The notes: generated from the sequence alone by a model not told the origin. Shown: positions 18,384 to 28,076, numbered from the stretch's first letter. The stretch is DNA of 64,000 nucleotides from Zhenpiania hominis (GCF_014333425.1 NZ_JACRYT010000010.1:45328-109327); one strand, 5' to 3'. A program made the numbers and translations.

Positions 18384-19283
18384 TTAATCTCCATATAAAA
18401 TCGGTTCCAGTTCTTTGAGCGCTTTCGGATAATCAAAAGTCGCACTCATGCCAAAGTATTCATAGGACAAATCGTAGACCTCATCGTTTTTTACCGCGTC
18501 AAAATGTTTCCAGATGTCGTTGGTTTTAAACTCTTTGCCGAACATTTCCGTCACCTGATCCGGCAGAGCGTGAGCGCAGCGCAGGATCACATCCGGATCC
18601 TGCTTCAGCATATCCTCTGTATTGATATTGACAAAGTCCTTTTCCTCGTCCGCGTACACATTGATGCCGCCTGCCAGTTCCACCAGGCTTCCCACATAAG
18701 ATTTCGGCGTTGCCACCACATAAGAGCCCGGCAGGCCCATAAGAATCAGAACTTTCTTTGGTTCTTTATTCTTATGCTTTTTCCGGTACTTTTTATAATA
18801 ACGTTCAAATTCATCCACAAGCGCTTCCGCTTCTTCTTCTCTTTGAAACAGGGTACCGAGCTGCTGAATGGATTTGTACATACCCTGTACGCTGTTGAGA
18901 TTTAAAAACGCATAATCCGCGCCGATCGCCTCGTACTTCGGTTTCAAATCCGCGATCAGACTGACCGGGGATAAAATCCACTCCGGCCGCAGAACCGCTA
19001 CTTTCTCCATATCCGGTGCCATGGCCTTGCCGATTTCTGGCAGATCCTTGTACATTTCCGGGACTTCCGATAATTCACTGCTCGGTACACCTGCCAGAGG
19101 CAGGTTCAGCTTTTCACAGATCGTAACGACTGCCATAGAAGTGGCAATAATCGTACTTTGCTCCGGATTGACGCTCGTAACCTGTTCCTTTCTGCCGCTT
19201 TTTTCATACTCCACACAGCCGGTAAGAGAAAAGCTGAGAATCAGGACAACAAGAATAAACCGGACAAATCCGCTCCGTTTCAT
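18384..19283 (-). CDS. Heme ABC transporter substrate-binding lipoprotein
   Basis: A 299-residue class-III (FecB/IsdE-like) binding lipoprotein. The signal peptide ends in the lipobox LTGC (Cys22 in this numbering), and the helical-backbone fold pattern PLAGVPSSELSEVPEMYKDL is seen. The start at 19283 overlaps the stop of the Shp-like gene (TGATG), with GGGAGG upstream; GTG at 19286 is an alternative, better-spaced start. Position after an Shp-like gene and before FecCD parallels shp-siaA(htsA). Shp passes heme to that lipoprotein in streptococci, so the same hand-over is inferred here. Confidence 0.92.
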   Translation of the reverse strand: MKRSGFVRFILVVLILSFSLTGCVEYEKSGRKEQVTSVNPEQSTIIATSMAVVTICEKLNLPLAGVPSSELSEVPEMYKDLPEIGKAMAPDMEKVAVLRPEWILSPVSLIADLKPKYEAIGADYAFLNLNSVQGMYKSIQQLGTLFQREEEAEALVDEFERYYKKYRKKHKNKEPKKVLILMGLPGSYVVATPKSYVGSLVELAGGINVYADEEKDFVNINTEDMLKQDPDVILRCAHALPDQVTEMFGKEFKTNDIWKHFDAVKNDEVYDLSYEYFGMSATFDYPKALKELEPILYGD

Positions 19284-20245
19284 CACTCGATTTCCTCCCG
19301 GTTCTTTATGTAAATCAAAAGAGCCATCAGCACGCCGCCTACGACCAGGGCAGGAACCAGAACAATCAGAATGCATTGCAGCACCAGAACCCATGAAAGA
19401 GCCGGAAGACTTTCCTCTTTTTCAGAAGAAGACGCTTGCGCCGTTTCATCCTGAGAGGTCGTCAGACCATCGGCGCTGTCCAGGAGATCGCCATCTGCAG
19501 TCAGTTCCGAATTCTCATCTGCCAGAACTGTGCCATCCGCAGCGGTTTCTCCGGAAGTTCCGCTCTGCAGGCCGGTAGCTGACGATGAATCCGATACACT
19601 GCCCGATGTTTGCGAACTTCCTGCGGATGTCCCTCCGGAAGAGTTCTTTGAAGCCGCCGCTCCCGAACTGCCTGCAGAATTGCTTACGCTGACAATAAAA
19701 TTACCGCTGCCTTTTTTCAGATTCGAAAAGCCGATATAAAACACAACATTCCGTCCCATAGCGGAAACATACATACTGGCTCTGAGAATCGCGTTCTGTG
19801 AAGGAATGCGCATCCGGAAATCCGAGCAATACTGTCCGCCTGCATTTTCCTGCATAATCCGGGCCGAAACTCTGCTCCAGCCGGAAGAGCCCCGCTCCTG
19901 CGCCCAGAAGCGCACGTTTGAAATATTATCCATCATATAAAAACGAACCGTTGCGTAAAATTTTCCCGAATCCGTAATTTCGATCAGCCCTTTTCCGCCT
20001 TTCAGAACGCTCTCCGTCATACCCTGCCCAATGCCTTCATTCTGACCGGGGTCCTCAATTTTTCCCGTTACAGGATGCTTATAATATGGTGTCGCTGTCG
20101 CAAGGTAAGCAGTCCCGCTTTCCGCCGCGCAGACATAAGATGCGGACATCACAGACAAAATGACAAGCAGTGTTATAACGATAACTGCCGCCCGATATTG
20201 CCCGCCCTCGGATTCTATTTTCGTTTTTTTGAATGCTTCATACAT
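19283..20245 (-). CDS. Shp-like cell-surface heme-binding protein
   Basis: A 320-residue membrane-anchored protein. After an N-terminal signal/anchor (about 20-40) comes a domain that follows streptococcal Shp: YYKHPVTGKIEDPG, then GIGQGMTES, SMYVSAMGRNVVFYIGFSNL. In Shp two methionines in the equivalent GQGM and PMG segments are the axial heme ligands; both are present here. A Ser/Thr/Gly-rich linker (about 190-275) and a C-terminal helix with a short basic tail follow, the usual layout for wall-spanning display. The start at 20245 is chosen over 20287 because of GGAG upstream. It abuts the NEAT gene at 20247. Confidence 0.88.
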   Translation of the reverse strand: MYEAFKKTKIESEGGQYRAAVIVITLLVILSVMSASYVCAAESGTAYLATATPYYKHPVTGKIEDPGQNEGIGQGMTESVLKGGKGLIEITDSGKFYATVRFYMMDNISNVRFWAQERGSSGWSRVSARIMQENAGGQYCSDFRMRIPSQNAILRASMYVSAMGRNVVFYIGFSNLKKGSGNFIVSVSNSAGSSGAAASKNSSGGTSAGSSQTSGSVSDSSSATGLQSGTSGETAADGTVLADENSELTADGDLLDSADGLTTSQDETAQASSSEKEESLPALSWVLVLQCILIVLVPALVVGGVLMALLIYIKNREEIE

Positions 20246-20246
20246 A

Positions 20247-22025
20247 TCAGGTTCTTCTCCTTCCTGCCATTTTAATAAAGAAAACAATTACTGTAACTAC
20301 AAGGACAAAAGAACTGAGCATGGAAATTCCAAGCAGCATCAGCGCCATCATCTTTTCCGTAGACAGTGCGCTTCCTGTATATGGAATTGAACTTTGGGTT
20401 ATCTGCGGATCGGTTTCCACCCCCGCCTCTGTAAGCGTGTCTTCCGGCAGAGCCGTATCTTCCAACAACGTGCTGCTGTCCCCTTCCGGCAAAACAGATC
20501 CTCCTGATGAAACACTTGACGAACTTCCGGTTCCGCCGCTTATATCAACTAAAGCGTAAATGCTAAAATGATTGGATGAGAACGTACAGTTTCTGCTGCC
20601 CGCCTTTGCGCTCATTTTCGTTTTCGTACTGCCGGATACCCGGTAGACTTGAAGTTTCTTTTTATTATATCCATCCGGAATTGGAAGATAAACCTTCACC
20701 ATTCCGTTTGGCTGCACTTTGGAATTTTCCGGAGAATAGAGTGTAATATCATAAACCGTTATTTTGTCCCCGATACCGGAAAGAGCCTTTTTCACCTTGT
20801 TGTATTTGCTTCCCGATTTCAGCTGTGTTACTTTCAGCTTTACTCCATTTACCAGAACATTTTTCGAAGCCTTGATACGCACCTTCGTCTTCTTGTCCGT
20901 TATATCCACCGCCTCGGTATCCAGCCCGGCGGCCACGGTCTTATTATTTTCCTCAACCGCCGCGTCATCCGAAGCTTTTGTCAGAGTGTCCCAGCTGATC
21001 TTAAGCCGCGCGGGAAGAGGATCTTCTCCCATCACTTCCACTTTTGGATCAATTTTAACCTGGATGTACTCCTCCTTTGACGGGAGTACAAACCGGAACA
21101 CGCTGGGCTGTCCATTCGGGTTGTTCTTCGCAGTAATCTGCGCGTATTTGTACGATCCGTCTGCCTGCCGGATCTGCAGCGTCTGCAGACATGCGGTAAT
21201 TGTCCCGACCGTCATGGGATGGGTTGAAACATCCATCGTATAACTGCCGTTTTGAACCGTAAGCAGAGCCTTGCTGTTCAATGTCGGATTCCCCATAGAC
21301 GCTTTATTGGAAGTCGCGTGCCAGAGTGCCACCTGTACATTGTACTTTCCATTGGGCAGATTATCCTTATCCAGTTTTCCGGGATCCGTCTCCTGCTTTG
21401 GATCGCTTTTTTCCGCTTCCGCCCACGCGTCCAGCTCTGCCTGGGTCATTTCCTTCATATTGCTGAAATCCAGCTTAATACGGCATTCCTGATCCCCGGA
21501 ATCCAGTTCTCCCATAACCGGTACATAGACATGCGCCCAGATATATTCCTGTTCCATGGTAATCGGAACAGAAACCACCTTTGGGTACATCTTTCCGGCG
21601 CAGACCTTATCCTCCGAGGTTTCCTCGTTATAACGATCCACAATGCCGTAGGTTGAAACGACTTCGGAGGGAAGTTTTGTGTAGTTTTCAGGATAACCGA
21701 ATTCATTAAACGCAATGTCCTCCAGCAGGTTAAGCTGCATCAGATAGCCGCTCATACCGGCAAACTCCATGCTGATAAATTTCAAGTAAAGTTTTGCTTT
21801 CCCATCTTTTACCACCAGCTTGCCGGTCTGCTGCAGGGCACTGTTTCCCATTGAAGCTTTATCTTCCAGCGCTTTCCACAGGCTGACAGGTATGGAGTAA
21901 GTTCCGTCTTTCACCGTTCCGTCGGCTGCCAGACTGATTTTCAGGCCGGCAGTCGCAGAAACGATTGTTATAATCAGACAGCAGCAGATCGTTGCGATCG
22001 CTTTCTTTTTCAAACCTTTCTCCAT
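20247..22025 (-). CDS. Two-NEAT-domain heme-binding protein with sortase-type anchor
   Basis: A 592-residue surface protein. A signal peptide (1-33) is followed by NEAT 1 (about 38-205: GTYSIPVSLWKALEDKASMG, later HVYVPVMGEL) and NEAT 2 (about 225-355: GKYNVQVALWHATSNKASMG, later KVEVMGED). A beta-rich Ser/Lys region (about 385-500), a Ser/Gly linker, the sortase-like motif IPYTG, a long hydrophobic helix and RRRT complete it. The classical Y-x3-Y is not evident; a Met sits in the matching strand. The start at 22025 has GGAGAGG directly upstream. It is the only one of these NEAT proteins with a sortase-type tail; no sortase gene is in the window. Confidence 0.88.
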   Translation of the reverse strand: MEKGLKKKAIATICCCLIITIVSATAGLKISLAADGTVKDGTYSIPVSLWKALEDKASMGNSALQQTGKLVVKDGKAKLYLKFISMEFAGMSGYLMQLNLLEDIAFNEFGYPENYTKLPSEVVSTYGIVDRYNEETSEDKVCAGKMYPKVVSVPITMEQEYIWAHVYVPVMGELDSGDQECRIKLDFSNMKEMTQAELDAWAEAEKSDPKQETDPGKLDKDNLPNGKYNVQVALWHATSNKASMGNPTLNSKALLTVQNGSYTMDVSTHPMTVGTITACLQTLQIRQADGSYKYAQITAKNNPNGQPSVFRFVLPSKEEYIQVKIDPKVEVMGEDPLPARLKISWDTLTKASDDAAVEENNKTVAAGLDTEAVDITDKKTKVRIKASKNVLVNGVKLKVTQLKSGSKYNKVKKALSGIGDKITVYDITLYSPENSKVQPNGMVKVYLPIPDGYNKKKLQVYRVSGSTKTKMSAKAGSRNCTFSSNHFSIYALVDISGGTGSSSSVSSGGSVLPEGDSSTLLEDTALPEDTLTEAGVETDPQITQSSIPYTGSALSTEKMMALMLLGISMLSSFVLVVTVIVFFIKMAGRRRT

Positions 22026-22081
22026 AACCTCTCCTCTCCTGTGGCACAATGTTTTAAGGACAATATATCATGTGATAACTT

Positions 22082-23503
22082 CTATCTCACTTTTACGGCA
22101 GCCGCCTTCCCGGTAAAGCTGCTGTAAACCTTTTTCTTGCCTACATTTCGGTAAGCTTTTACTTTGTAAAAATATTTCCTGCCTTTTTTCAGCTTTTTAT
22201 TGGTAAATTTTACGGTTCTGCCGTTTTTGATCGTCTTTACCGCTTTGTATTTTCCTTTTTTCTTCGTTGACCGGTATACTTTGTACCCGGACGCACCCGC
22301 CGTTTTGGCCCAAGAAACTCTGGCGCTTTTTTTGCCGGCTTTTGCTTTTACCGATTTCGGAGCGGGCAGAATCGGCTTTGCGGAAACAACGCGGGAATAC
22401 GCCCCGTAAACCTTTTTGCCGCTGCTCACCTTATAGGCCGCTACTCGGAAACGATAAAAAGCACCGCAGTTCAGCCCGCTCTTTGTATAGCTGGAAGCTG
22501 TCGTATTCGCGATGAGCGTATACTTTTGGGAACTGCTGTTATATTGATATACGCTGTATCCGGACGCTCCGCTGACTTTCCCCCAGCTTATTTTCACTTT
22601 GTTGTAGCCTGCGCCCGCCGCTTTTATGCCTGTCGGCGCTTTCGGCGCGGTTACGGGCATATTTTTGGCTTTTACCGTAAGTTCGCAGATCGCCTGCGCA
22701 TTATTGGCTTCTGCTGTAATCACGGCTGTTCCTGCCTTTTTCGCGTTTACCAGCCCGCTGCCGCTTACGGAAGCTACGGAATCGCTGCTGCTGCTCCATA
22801 CGACTTCACCGTCTCCTGAACCGGAGACCGCCGCCTTCAGCTGAAGGCTCTGGCCTTCGGTCAGAGAAGCAGACGTCTGATTCAGTTCAACAGAAGGTTC
22901 TTCCCATTTTTCCAGCTTCGAGAAGTCAAGCTGCAATCTCGCTGCCTGTTCTCCCTGCGCCAATTCTCCCATTACCGGTACATAGACCTGAATCCATGTA
23001 TGGGTTGTTTCATCTGCTGCCTCCGGAAGATCAATGTCCATAACTGCGGTTTTCATGTACTTCTTTCCCGCGCAGCGTGGATCTTCGCTGTTTTCCGCAT
23101 TGTACCGATCCACAACATCAAAAAACGACAGCACTTCCGGCTCCGCTTTTTCCCAGTGTTCTGACAAATCCGGCGATCCGCCGGTTCCCGGCGTAAAACT
23201 TGTAATGCGGTTAAATTCCATCAGGTAACCGCTGAGGTTCGCGAATTCCATTGGTTTAAAAGACAGAGTCAATTTCCCCTTTCCTTCGGTTACTTCCAGT
23301 TTTCCAACCTGCCGCAGCGAATTGTTTCCCATAGACTCCTGGTTTTGATAAGCATGCATCAGCTTTACCGGGATGCTGTACGTCCCATCCGCAACAGCCG
23401 CATTCGCGGCAGTATCCGCAAATGCCCCTGCTGGAGCAAATACGGATACTGCCATCATTACGGCCAGAGCGGAGGTTAAAAATTTTCTAAACCGCCGTTT
23501 CAT
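22082..23503 (-). CDS. NEAT-Big2-FN3 surface heme-binding protein
   Basis: A 473-residue secreted protein: signal peptide (1-29), one NEAT domain (about 38-205; DGTYSIPVKLMHAYQNQESM, later QVYVPVMGEL), a bacterial Ig-like Big2 domain (about 208-285; VELNQTSASLTEGQSLQLKA and AKKAGTAVITAEA) and two fibronectin-III-like repeats (about 290-473). The second repeat is very Lys/Arg-rich and has no membrane anchor or LPxTG, so attachment is probably by charge to the wall. GGAGG lies 6 bases before the start. Residue ligation of heme is predicted to involve Met rather than Tyr. Confidence 0.88.
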   Translation of the reverse strand: MKRRFRKFLTSALAVMMAVSVFAPAGAFADTAANAAVADGTYSIPVKLMHAYQNQESMGNNSLRQVGKLEVTEGKGKLTLSFKPMEFANLSGYLMEFNRITSFTPGTGGSPDLSEHWEKAEPEVLSFFDVVDRYNAENSEDPRCAGKKYMKTAVMDIDLPEAADETTHTWIQVYVPVMGELAQGEQAARLQLDFSKLEKWEEPSVELNQTSASLTEGQSLQLKAAVSGSGDGEVVWSSSSDSVASVSGSGLVNAKKAGTAVITAEANNAQAICELTVKAKNMPVTAPKAPTGIKAAGAGYNKVKISWGKVSGASGYSVYQYNSSSQKYTLIANTTASSYTKSGLNCGAFYRFRVAAYKVSSGKKVYGAYSRVVSAKPILPAPKSVKAKAGKKSARVSWAKTAGASGYKVYRSTKKKGKYKAVKTIKNGRTVKFTNKKLKKGRKYFYKVKAYRNVGKKKVYSSFTGKAAAVKVR

Positions 23504-23515
23504 CTTTTACCTCCG

Positions 23516-25681
23516 TTACTTTCTGATTTTTACAGAACGCGCAATTGAAGATTTTCCGTAAACTTTTTTCTTTCCAATGTTTCTGTAAGCTCTCACTTTG
23601 TAGTAATATCTCTTACCTTTTTTCAGCTTTTTGTTTGTGAATTTCACAGTCCTGCCGCTTTTGAGCGTCTTAACAGCTCTGTATTTTCCTTTTTTCTTCG
23701 TTGCCCGGTATATTTTGTAGCCGTTGGCTCCTGCTACGCGTTTCCATGTGATTCTCGCGTTTCTCCCAGCGTTGTTCTTCGTTTTTACTTTCGTAACTCT
23801 CGCGAGAGTCGGTTTCGCGGAAACTGTGTTTGAATATGGACTGTAAACGGTCTTACCGCCCGCAGTCTTGTACGCGCGTACGCGGAAGCTGTATTTTGTT
23901 CCGGTTTTCAGGCCGCTCTTTGTATAGCTGGTTCCTTTTACAAGTGCAGCTCTACTGTACTTCTTTGTGCTGCTGTTGTATTGCAATACTTCATATCCGG
24001 TTGCTCCGCTTACTTTGCTCCAGCTTACTTTCACTTTGTTGTAAGCAGCGCTTGCCGCTTTTACGCCTGCCGGCGCTTTCGGCGCGGCTGTGATTGTTGC
24101 GTTTGATTTCAGGCTGCCGAGCGCAGTGTTCAGAGCAGTAACCGCAGCTTTTACCTGCGCATCACCGGCCTCTACGTTAAAGTAAATGTTTTTCGCGTTC
24201 TGCAGAGCCTTATCCAGGTTTGCCAGACTTGCCGCTGTGTAAGAACTGCGTTTTACATTCATAGCTTTTTCACACAGGCTGTAAAGCTGTGATTTGTCAG
24301 CTTCATCGACTTTCTCCAAGGAATCCCAATATAGAGTAACCGTTGACTTAATGTTGAATTTTCCATGATCGAAAAGAACGCCAGAGAGCAATCCGTCCAG
24401 ATTCTTCATTGCTTCTACATAAAGATACACATTCTTATAGTAGTATTTACTCAGTTCGGAAAGCGGCATTACGAAATCAGTTACGACCTGATATCCCTGA
24501 CATTCTTCCATGTTGTACATAATACCGTCTTTGGACAGAGTATCTTCTGTCGGCGAATTGTTATCTGTGTAATATCCGTTTAGCCCTAAAACATGGAGCG
24601 GTTCTTTCGTTGTTCCTGATATCATCTTGTAAGAAAGTGTCATCTTTCCGTTCTTATCTACACGCAGAATCGCCTCTCCCGTTTCACTTTCCACCAGACT
24701 GTGTTTTACAACATCTGTGATATCTTTAATCTTCACCTTATAGGTTCCCGGTTCCGGAACAGATTCCGGCGGTTCGGGAATTGCTTCTTCTTGAACTTCA
24801 AGCCCAAGCGCATCCATTACAGCTGCTTTTATAGTCTTTGAAGATGTTGTGGCTCCGGTTACGACATCCACGTCATTAATCGCTTCCGCATCCGTATCGT
24901 AAAGTCCGATGATTTTATCTTTTATTCCCGCGATTGCCGAAGCCAGGATCGCCTTGTTCGTGGCTTCATGCGTCCCCGCAAACTCTCTTCCGCTGATATT
25001 GAGATCGCTGATCTTTCCATCTTCCACCGTTACATCCGCATCGATATAATATTTTCCGAACTGTTCAACATAATCGCTGCCCTGTTTCCTGTAATTAAGC
25101 GATGCGGCGCCGGATTCCACCGCCTTTTCCCAATCAATTAAGATATAAGTGTCCGGAGCATATCCCATTGTATCCACATAAAGGCTGATATAAACTCCAT
25201 CTTTGTCCTGAACTGCCGTTGGAATTGCAAACTCAATTTCCTTTGGCACTGTTTTGGTCGTTTCACTCTCTCCGCTCGTCGTTGTTACCGTTTGTTCTGA
25301 AAGAACAGTCGCGGCTACTTTCTCGCTCCCAATCTCTCCTTGGTAAACCCTGATATCTTTTGCATAATCTGTGGCGGTTCCGATTTTAACTCTGCGCAGA
25401 TCTGTCCGGAACGTTGCGGAGCCTTCCGCGTCAACATCAACCTGCGCGTATTTTCCCAGGCACGCCTTTGCTACGGAATCCTGGCTGAGATTGCTTGCGT
25501 TTTTCAGAGAAACTGGCACAATATAAGTCTTTCCTTTTGTAAGCTGCGTTCCTTTTGTACCAAAGGAAATCGTATCGCTCTCCCCTGCCGCCATAACCGG
25601 AGCGGAGGATATCGCTACAGTGAAAACAATCAGCCACGCCAGAATCCATCGGATCGCTTTTTTTTCTCTTAGCCTCTCCAT
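23516..25681 (-). CDS. NEAT-FMN_bind-NEAT-FIVAR-FN3 surface flavohemoprotein
   Basis: A 721-residue secreted protein with an unusual order: signal peptide (1-32), NEAT-like domain 1 (about 38-190, with SLYVDTMGYAPDTY), an FMN-binding domain (about 195-292) with the flavinylation-type motif DVVTGATTSS at 272-281, NEAT-like domain 2 (about 311-458), a FIVAR-type helical module (about 478-525) and two basic FN3 repeats (533-721). In known FMN_bind proteins, ApbE-type enzymes attach FMN to the Thr of the GAT segment; here that would be Thr278. Pairing heme and flavin on one surface protein suggests heme or hemoprotein reduction. No ApbE gene is in the window. The start has AAAGAAAGGA upstream. 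It is second in the operon. Confidence 0.85.
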   Translation of the reverse strand: MERLREKKAIRWILAWLIVFTVAISSAPVMAAGESDTISFGTKGTQLTKGKTYIVPVSLKNASNLSQDSVAKACLGKYAQVDVDAEGSATFRTDLRRVKIGTATDYAKDIRVYQGEIGSEKVAATVLSEQTVTTTSGESETTKTVPKEIEFAIPTAVQDKDGVYISLYVDTMGYAPDTYILIDWEKAVESGAASLNYRKQGSDYVEQFGKYYIDADVTVEDGKISDLNISGREFAGTHEATNKAILASAIAGIKDKIIGLYDTDAEAINDVDVVTGATTSSKTIKAAVMDALGLEVQEEAIPEPPESVPEPGTYKVKIKDITDVVKHSLVESETGEAILRVDKNGKMTLSYKMISGTTKEPLHVLGLNGYYTDNNSPTEDTLSKDGIMYNMEECQGYQVVTDFVMPLSELSKYYYKNVYLYVEAMKNLDGLLSGVLFDHGKFNIKSTVTLYWDSLEKVDEADKSQLYSLCEKAMNVKRSSYTAASLANLDKALQNAKNIYFNVEAGDAQVKAAVTALNTALGSLKSNATITAAPKAPAGVKAASAAYNKVKVSWSKVSGATGYEVLQYNSSTKKYSRAALVKGTSYTKSGLKTGTKYSFRVRAYKTAGGKTVYSPYSNTVSAKPTLARVTKVKTKNNAGRNARITWKRVAGANGYKIYRATKKKGKYRAVKTLKSGRTVKFTNKKLKKGKRYYYKVRAYRNIGKKKVYGKSSIARSVKIRK

Positions 25682-25756
25682 GCTTCTTTTCCTTTCTTTG
25701 CGCTGTAAGGATTCCGAGTCTGAAAGAGTCCGGAATCCTCAGCCCTTGTTTTGCTT

Positions 25757-27820
25757 TTATTTTCTAATCTTTACAGACTCCCTGGAAGAATAGCCGCTGT
25801 AAACCTTTTTCTTCCCAACTGTTCTGTAGGCCCTTACTTTGTAGTAATATCTCTTGCCTTTTTTCAGCTTTTTGTTGACAAATTTTACGGTCTTGCCCTT
25901 CTTTATAGTCTTAACCGCCTTGAATTTGCCGTTTTTCTTTGTGGAACGGTATACTTTGTAACCGTTTGCTCCCGCTACGCGTTTCCATGTGATCGCAGCG
26001 CTTCGCTTCGTCTTATTCTTCGCCTTTACGTTTCTGACTTTTGCAAGAACCGGTTTCGCGGAAACCGTCTTTGAATACGGGCTGTAAACGGTCTTTCCGC
26101 CCGTCGTCTTATACGCGCGTATGCGGAAGCTGTATTTTGTTCCTGTCTTCAGGCCGCTCTTTATATAGGCGGTTCCTTTCACCAGAGCAGCTCTGCCGTA
26201 CTTTTTCGTGCTGTTGTTATATTGCAGGACTTCATATCCTGTTGCTCCGCTTACTTTGCTCCAGCTTATTTTTACTTTGTTGTAAGCAGCGCTCGCCGCT
26301 TTTACGCCTGCCGGCGCTTTCGGCACTGATGTTTCGGACGTCATATTATTGCGCTTTAACGCTTTGACCGCTGTATCTAAATCCTTCAGGGCGAGTTCTA
26401 TCTCTTCTTGTGTCTGTGCCCATATTAAACTACTTTTTGCTGTTTTAATCGCTGCCTGCAGATTCCGATAGCTTTCTTTCGTATAATCGGCAGCTTTTAT
26501 AGCTTCCGCTTCTTCAATTTCTTTTTCTAAGGTTTGTGTTTTTTCCAGCTTTACACAATCCGAAAAATCCAGATTAATGATCATGTCATAGGTTTTGTTC
26601 ATATAATCCACATACGCGGAAATCCGATAGGTTCCATCTTCCTGTTTTACAAGAGGGAAAGAGAGTATTTCCGGAATTTCGATCTTTTCAACACTATCGC
26701 CTACAGAATATTCGGATTCAATCGTATTTTTTACAGTCACAGATTGTTTCACTCCTGTTTCATCATAATAATAGATATCCGATAGATTTGCATACATGGT
26801 AGACATACTGAAAAAGTCAATTATCATTTGTCTGTTTTTTACAATTAATTCCATACTCCCATCGTTATCTACATTAATCGCGCCTGTGTCTCCAAATGCC
26901 GAGGAAAAAGCTTCCTTTACTGGCGCAAGTGGAATTGATACGGTACATTCCAAAGAAAGCGGTACTGTATATTTACCCTGTTCCAATTCCGGCTCTAATG
27001 CAGTTATGGCTTCTTCCAAGCCCTGTTTCGCATTATCCAGTTCAGCCTGGCTTGCCGCATTTTCCAAAGCTGCTTTCGCCGCTGTCAACGCTTCCTGAAA
27101 ATTCTGCCAGCTTTCTGCCGAGTAATTCTCCGCCGCATAGCTTTCCGTGGCTTTAATCAGCGCTTCCAATTCTTCTGTTTGCATTAAATTATCCAGATCT
27201 ACTTTTAAAGTAATATCGGTAGGATGCGCGTCTCCACCCCCCAGAAAGTTATCCATAAAGTCAACCGTACAATTCAGCTTATATGCTCCCTTTTCTTGAT
27301 CCTCTTGCTCAATCAGCGAAAATGTCATCTCATCCGGTACAGTAATTTCTTCTGTCTTGCTTGGATCCCCAAAAGTTGTTGAATATTTTGACTGTCTGGT
27401 GCTATTTACTGTGGCTTCATGTTTCTGCCCTTCTTTGTCATAATAAGAAAGGGTTTTGATGTTTGCATAATAGCTTCCCGACATTTCAATAATCATGTTT
27501 TGACTATGTACGGTAATGCTTTTGTTGCCCTCTGCATCGACGTTCAAAATGCCTTTGCTTCCAAACGCTTTTGAAAAAGCAGATTTAACAGCCGGTAACG
27601 GAGCGGTACTTTCGAGATCCAAAATAGGGATTATATATATCCCCTCTTTTATCTCGCTATTCTGCCCTTGTTCCGTTTCGATTGATTGTTGATGTGATAT
27701 CTGATTCGTGGATGACATTTCGCTGTCTGTGCTATATTCTGCCGCCGATGCAACTGTCGGCATGGCCCCAATCAACATGACCAGCAAAATTGTGCTTGCT
27801 ACTGTCCTTTTCAATTTCAT
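25757..27820 (-). CDS. Two-NEAT-like, FIVAR and FN3 surface protein, first gene of heme operon
   Basis: A 687-residue secreted protein: signal peptide (1-26), NEAT-like domain (about 58-222), FIVAR helical module (about 225-284), second NEAT-like domain (about 287-430), second FIVAR (about 437-497) and two basic FN3 repeats (about 505-687). The FN3 pair is nearly identical to that of the next gene, indicating recent duplication or conversion. The two NEAT-like domains resemble each other more than classical NEATs (FSKAFGSKGILNVDAEG and FSSAFGDTGAINVDNDG). AAAGGAG lies 11 bases before the chosen ATG; a GTG at 27859 is an alternative. A 75-base hairpin-containing gap separates it from the following gene. 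Confidence 0.82.
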   Translation of the reverse strand: MKLKRTVASTILLVMLIGAMPTVASAAEYSTDSEMSSTNQISHQQSIETEQGQNSEIKEGIYIIPILDLESTAPLPAVKSAFSKAFGSKGILNVDAEGNKSITVHSQNMIIEMSGSYYANIKTLSYYDKEGQKHEATVNSTRQSKYSTTFGDPSKTEEITVPDEMTFSLIEQEDQEKGAYKLNCTVDFMDNFLGGGDAHPTDITLKVDLDNLMQTEELEALIKATESYAAENYSAESWQNFQEALTAAKAALENAASQAELDNAKQGLEEAITALEPELEQGKYTVPLSLECTVSIPLAPVKEAFSSAFGDTGAINVDNDGSMELIVKNRQMIIDFFSMSTMYANLSDIYYYDETGVKQSVTVKNTIESEYSVGDSVEKIEIPEILSFPLVKQEDGTYRISAYVDYMNKTYDMIINLDFSDCVKLEKTQTLEKEIEEAEAIKAADYTKESYRNLQAAIKTAKSSLIWAQTQEEIELALKDLDTAVKALKRNNMTSETSVPKAPAGVKAASAAYNKVKISWSKVSGATGYEVLQYNNSTKKYGRAALVKGTAYIKSGLKTGTKYSFRIRAYKTTGGKTVYSPYSKTVSAKPVLAKVRNVKAKNKTKRSAAITWKRVAGANGYKVYRSTKKNGKFKAVKTIKKGKTVKFVNKKLKKGKRYYYKVRAYRTVGKKKVYSGYSSRESVKIRK

Positions 27821-27900
27821 TTTTCGTAAAGCTCCTTTCTGTTTTACGTCATTTCTCACTCATCCATCCACTATACTCTGATAGATAAAAATATAACTTG

Positions 27901-27957
27901 GTTAGCTTCATCTAACTTTTGCATTTAAATTTTATTCTTCGCGGCTATTTTTGTAAA
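27901..27957 (-). promoter_or_regulatory. Promoter and GTTAG-N6-CTAAC operator of the heme operon
   Basis: Minus strand -35 TTTACA (27952-27957), 17-base spacer, -10 TAAAAT (27929-27934). The palindrome GTTAGcttcatCTAAC lies at 27901-27916, over the expected start site. The same arrangement is found at 28989-29041 and 34178-34234. Confidence 0.8.
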
Positions 27958-27967
27958 GAGTTTTTTT

Positions 27968-27984
27968 GTTGCATCTTATGCGCA
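27968..27984. promoter_or_regulatory. GTTGCAT-N3-ATGC palindrome, proximal box of heme operon
   Basis: GTTGCATCTTATGCGCA, with inverted halves GCAT/ATGC around a 3-base centre, starts 11 bp upstream of the -35 element. A related box follows 93 bp further upstream. A matching pair precedes the 1646-residue gene. Confidence 0.6.
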
Positions 27985-28060
27985 TTTTTCCTTTCGTTTT
28001 GCCGGACGGGCAAGGGTGATGTATTCGCGGAGTGATTAAAATCTCAAAGTTTTGTCCTTT

Positions 28061-28076
28061 GTTGCATAGAATGCGC
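28061..28076. promoter_or_regulatory. GTTGCAT-N3-ATGC palindrome, distal box of heme operon
   Basis: GTTGCATAGAATGCGC lies 93 bp from the proximal box. The 27 bases to its left also align with the sequence left of the distal box at 34337, so the two promoter regions are homologous. Confidence 0.6.

Noticed and set aside
25682..25756. Hairpin GGATTCCG/CGGAATCC between two NEAT genes as a terminator
   Set aside because: No U-run follows on the leftward strand; an RNA-stability or processing hairpin is more likely.
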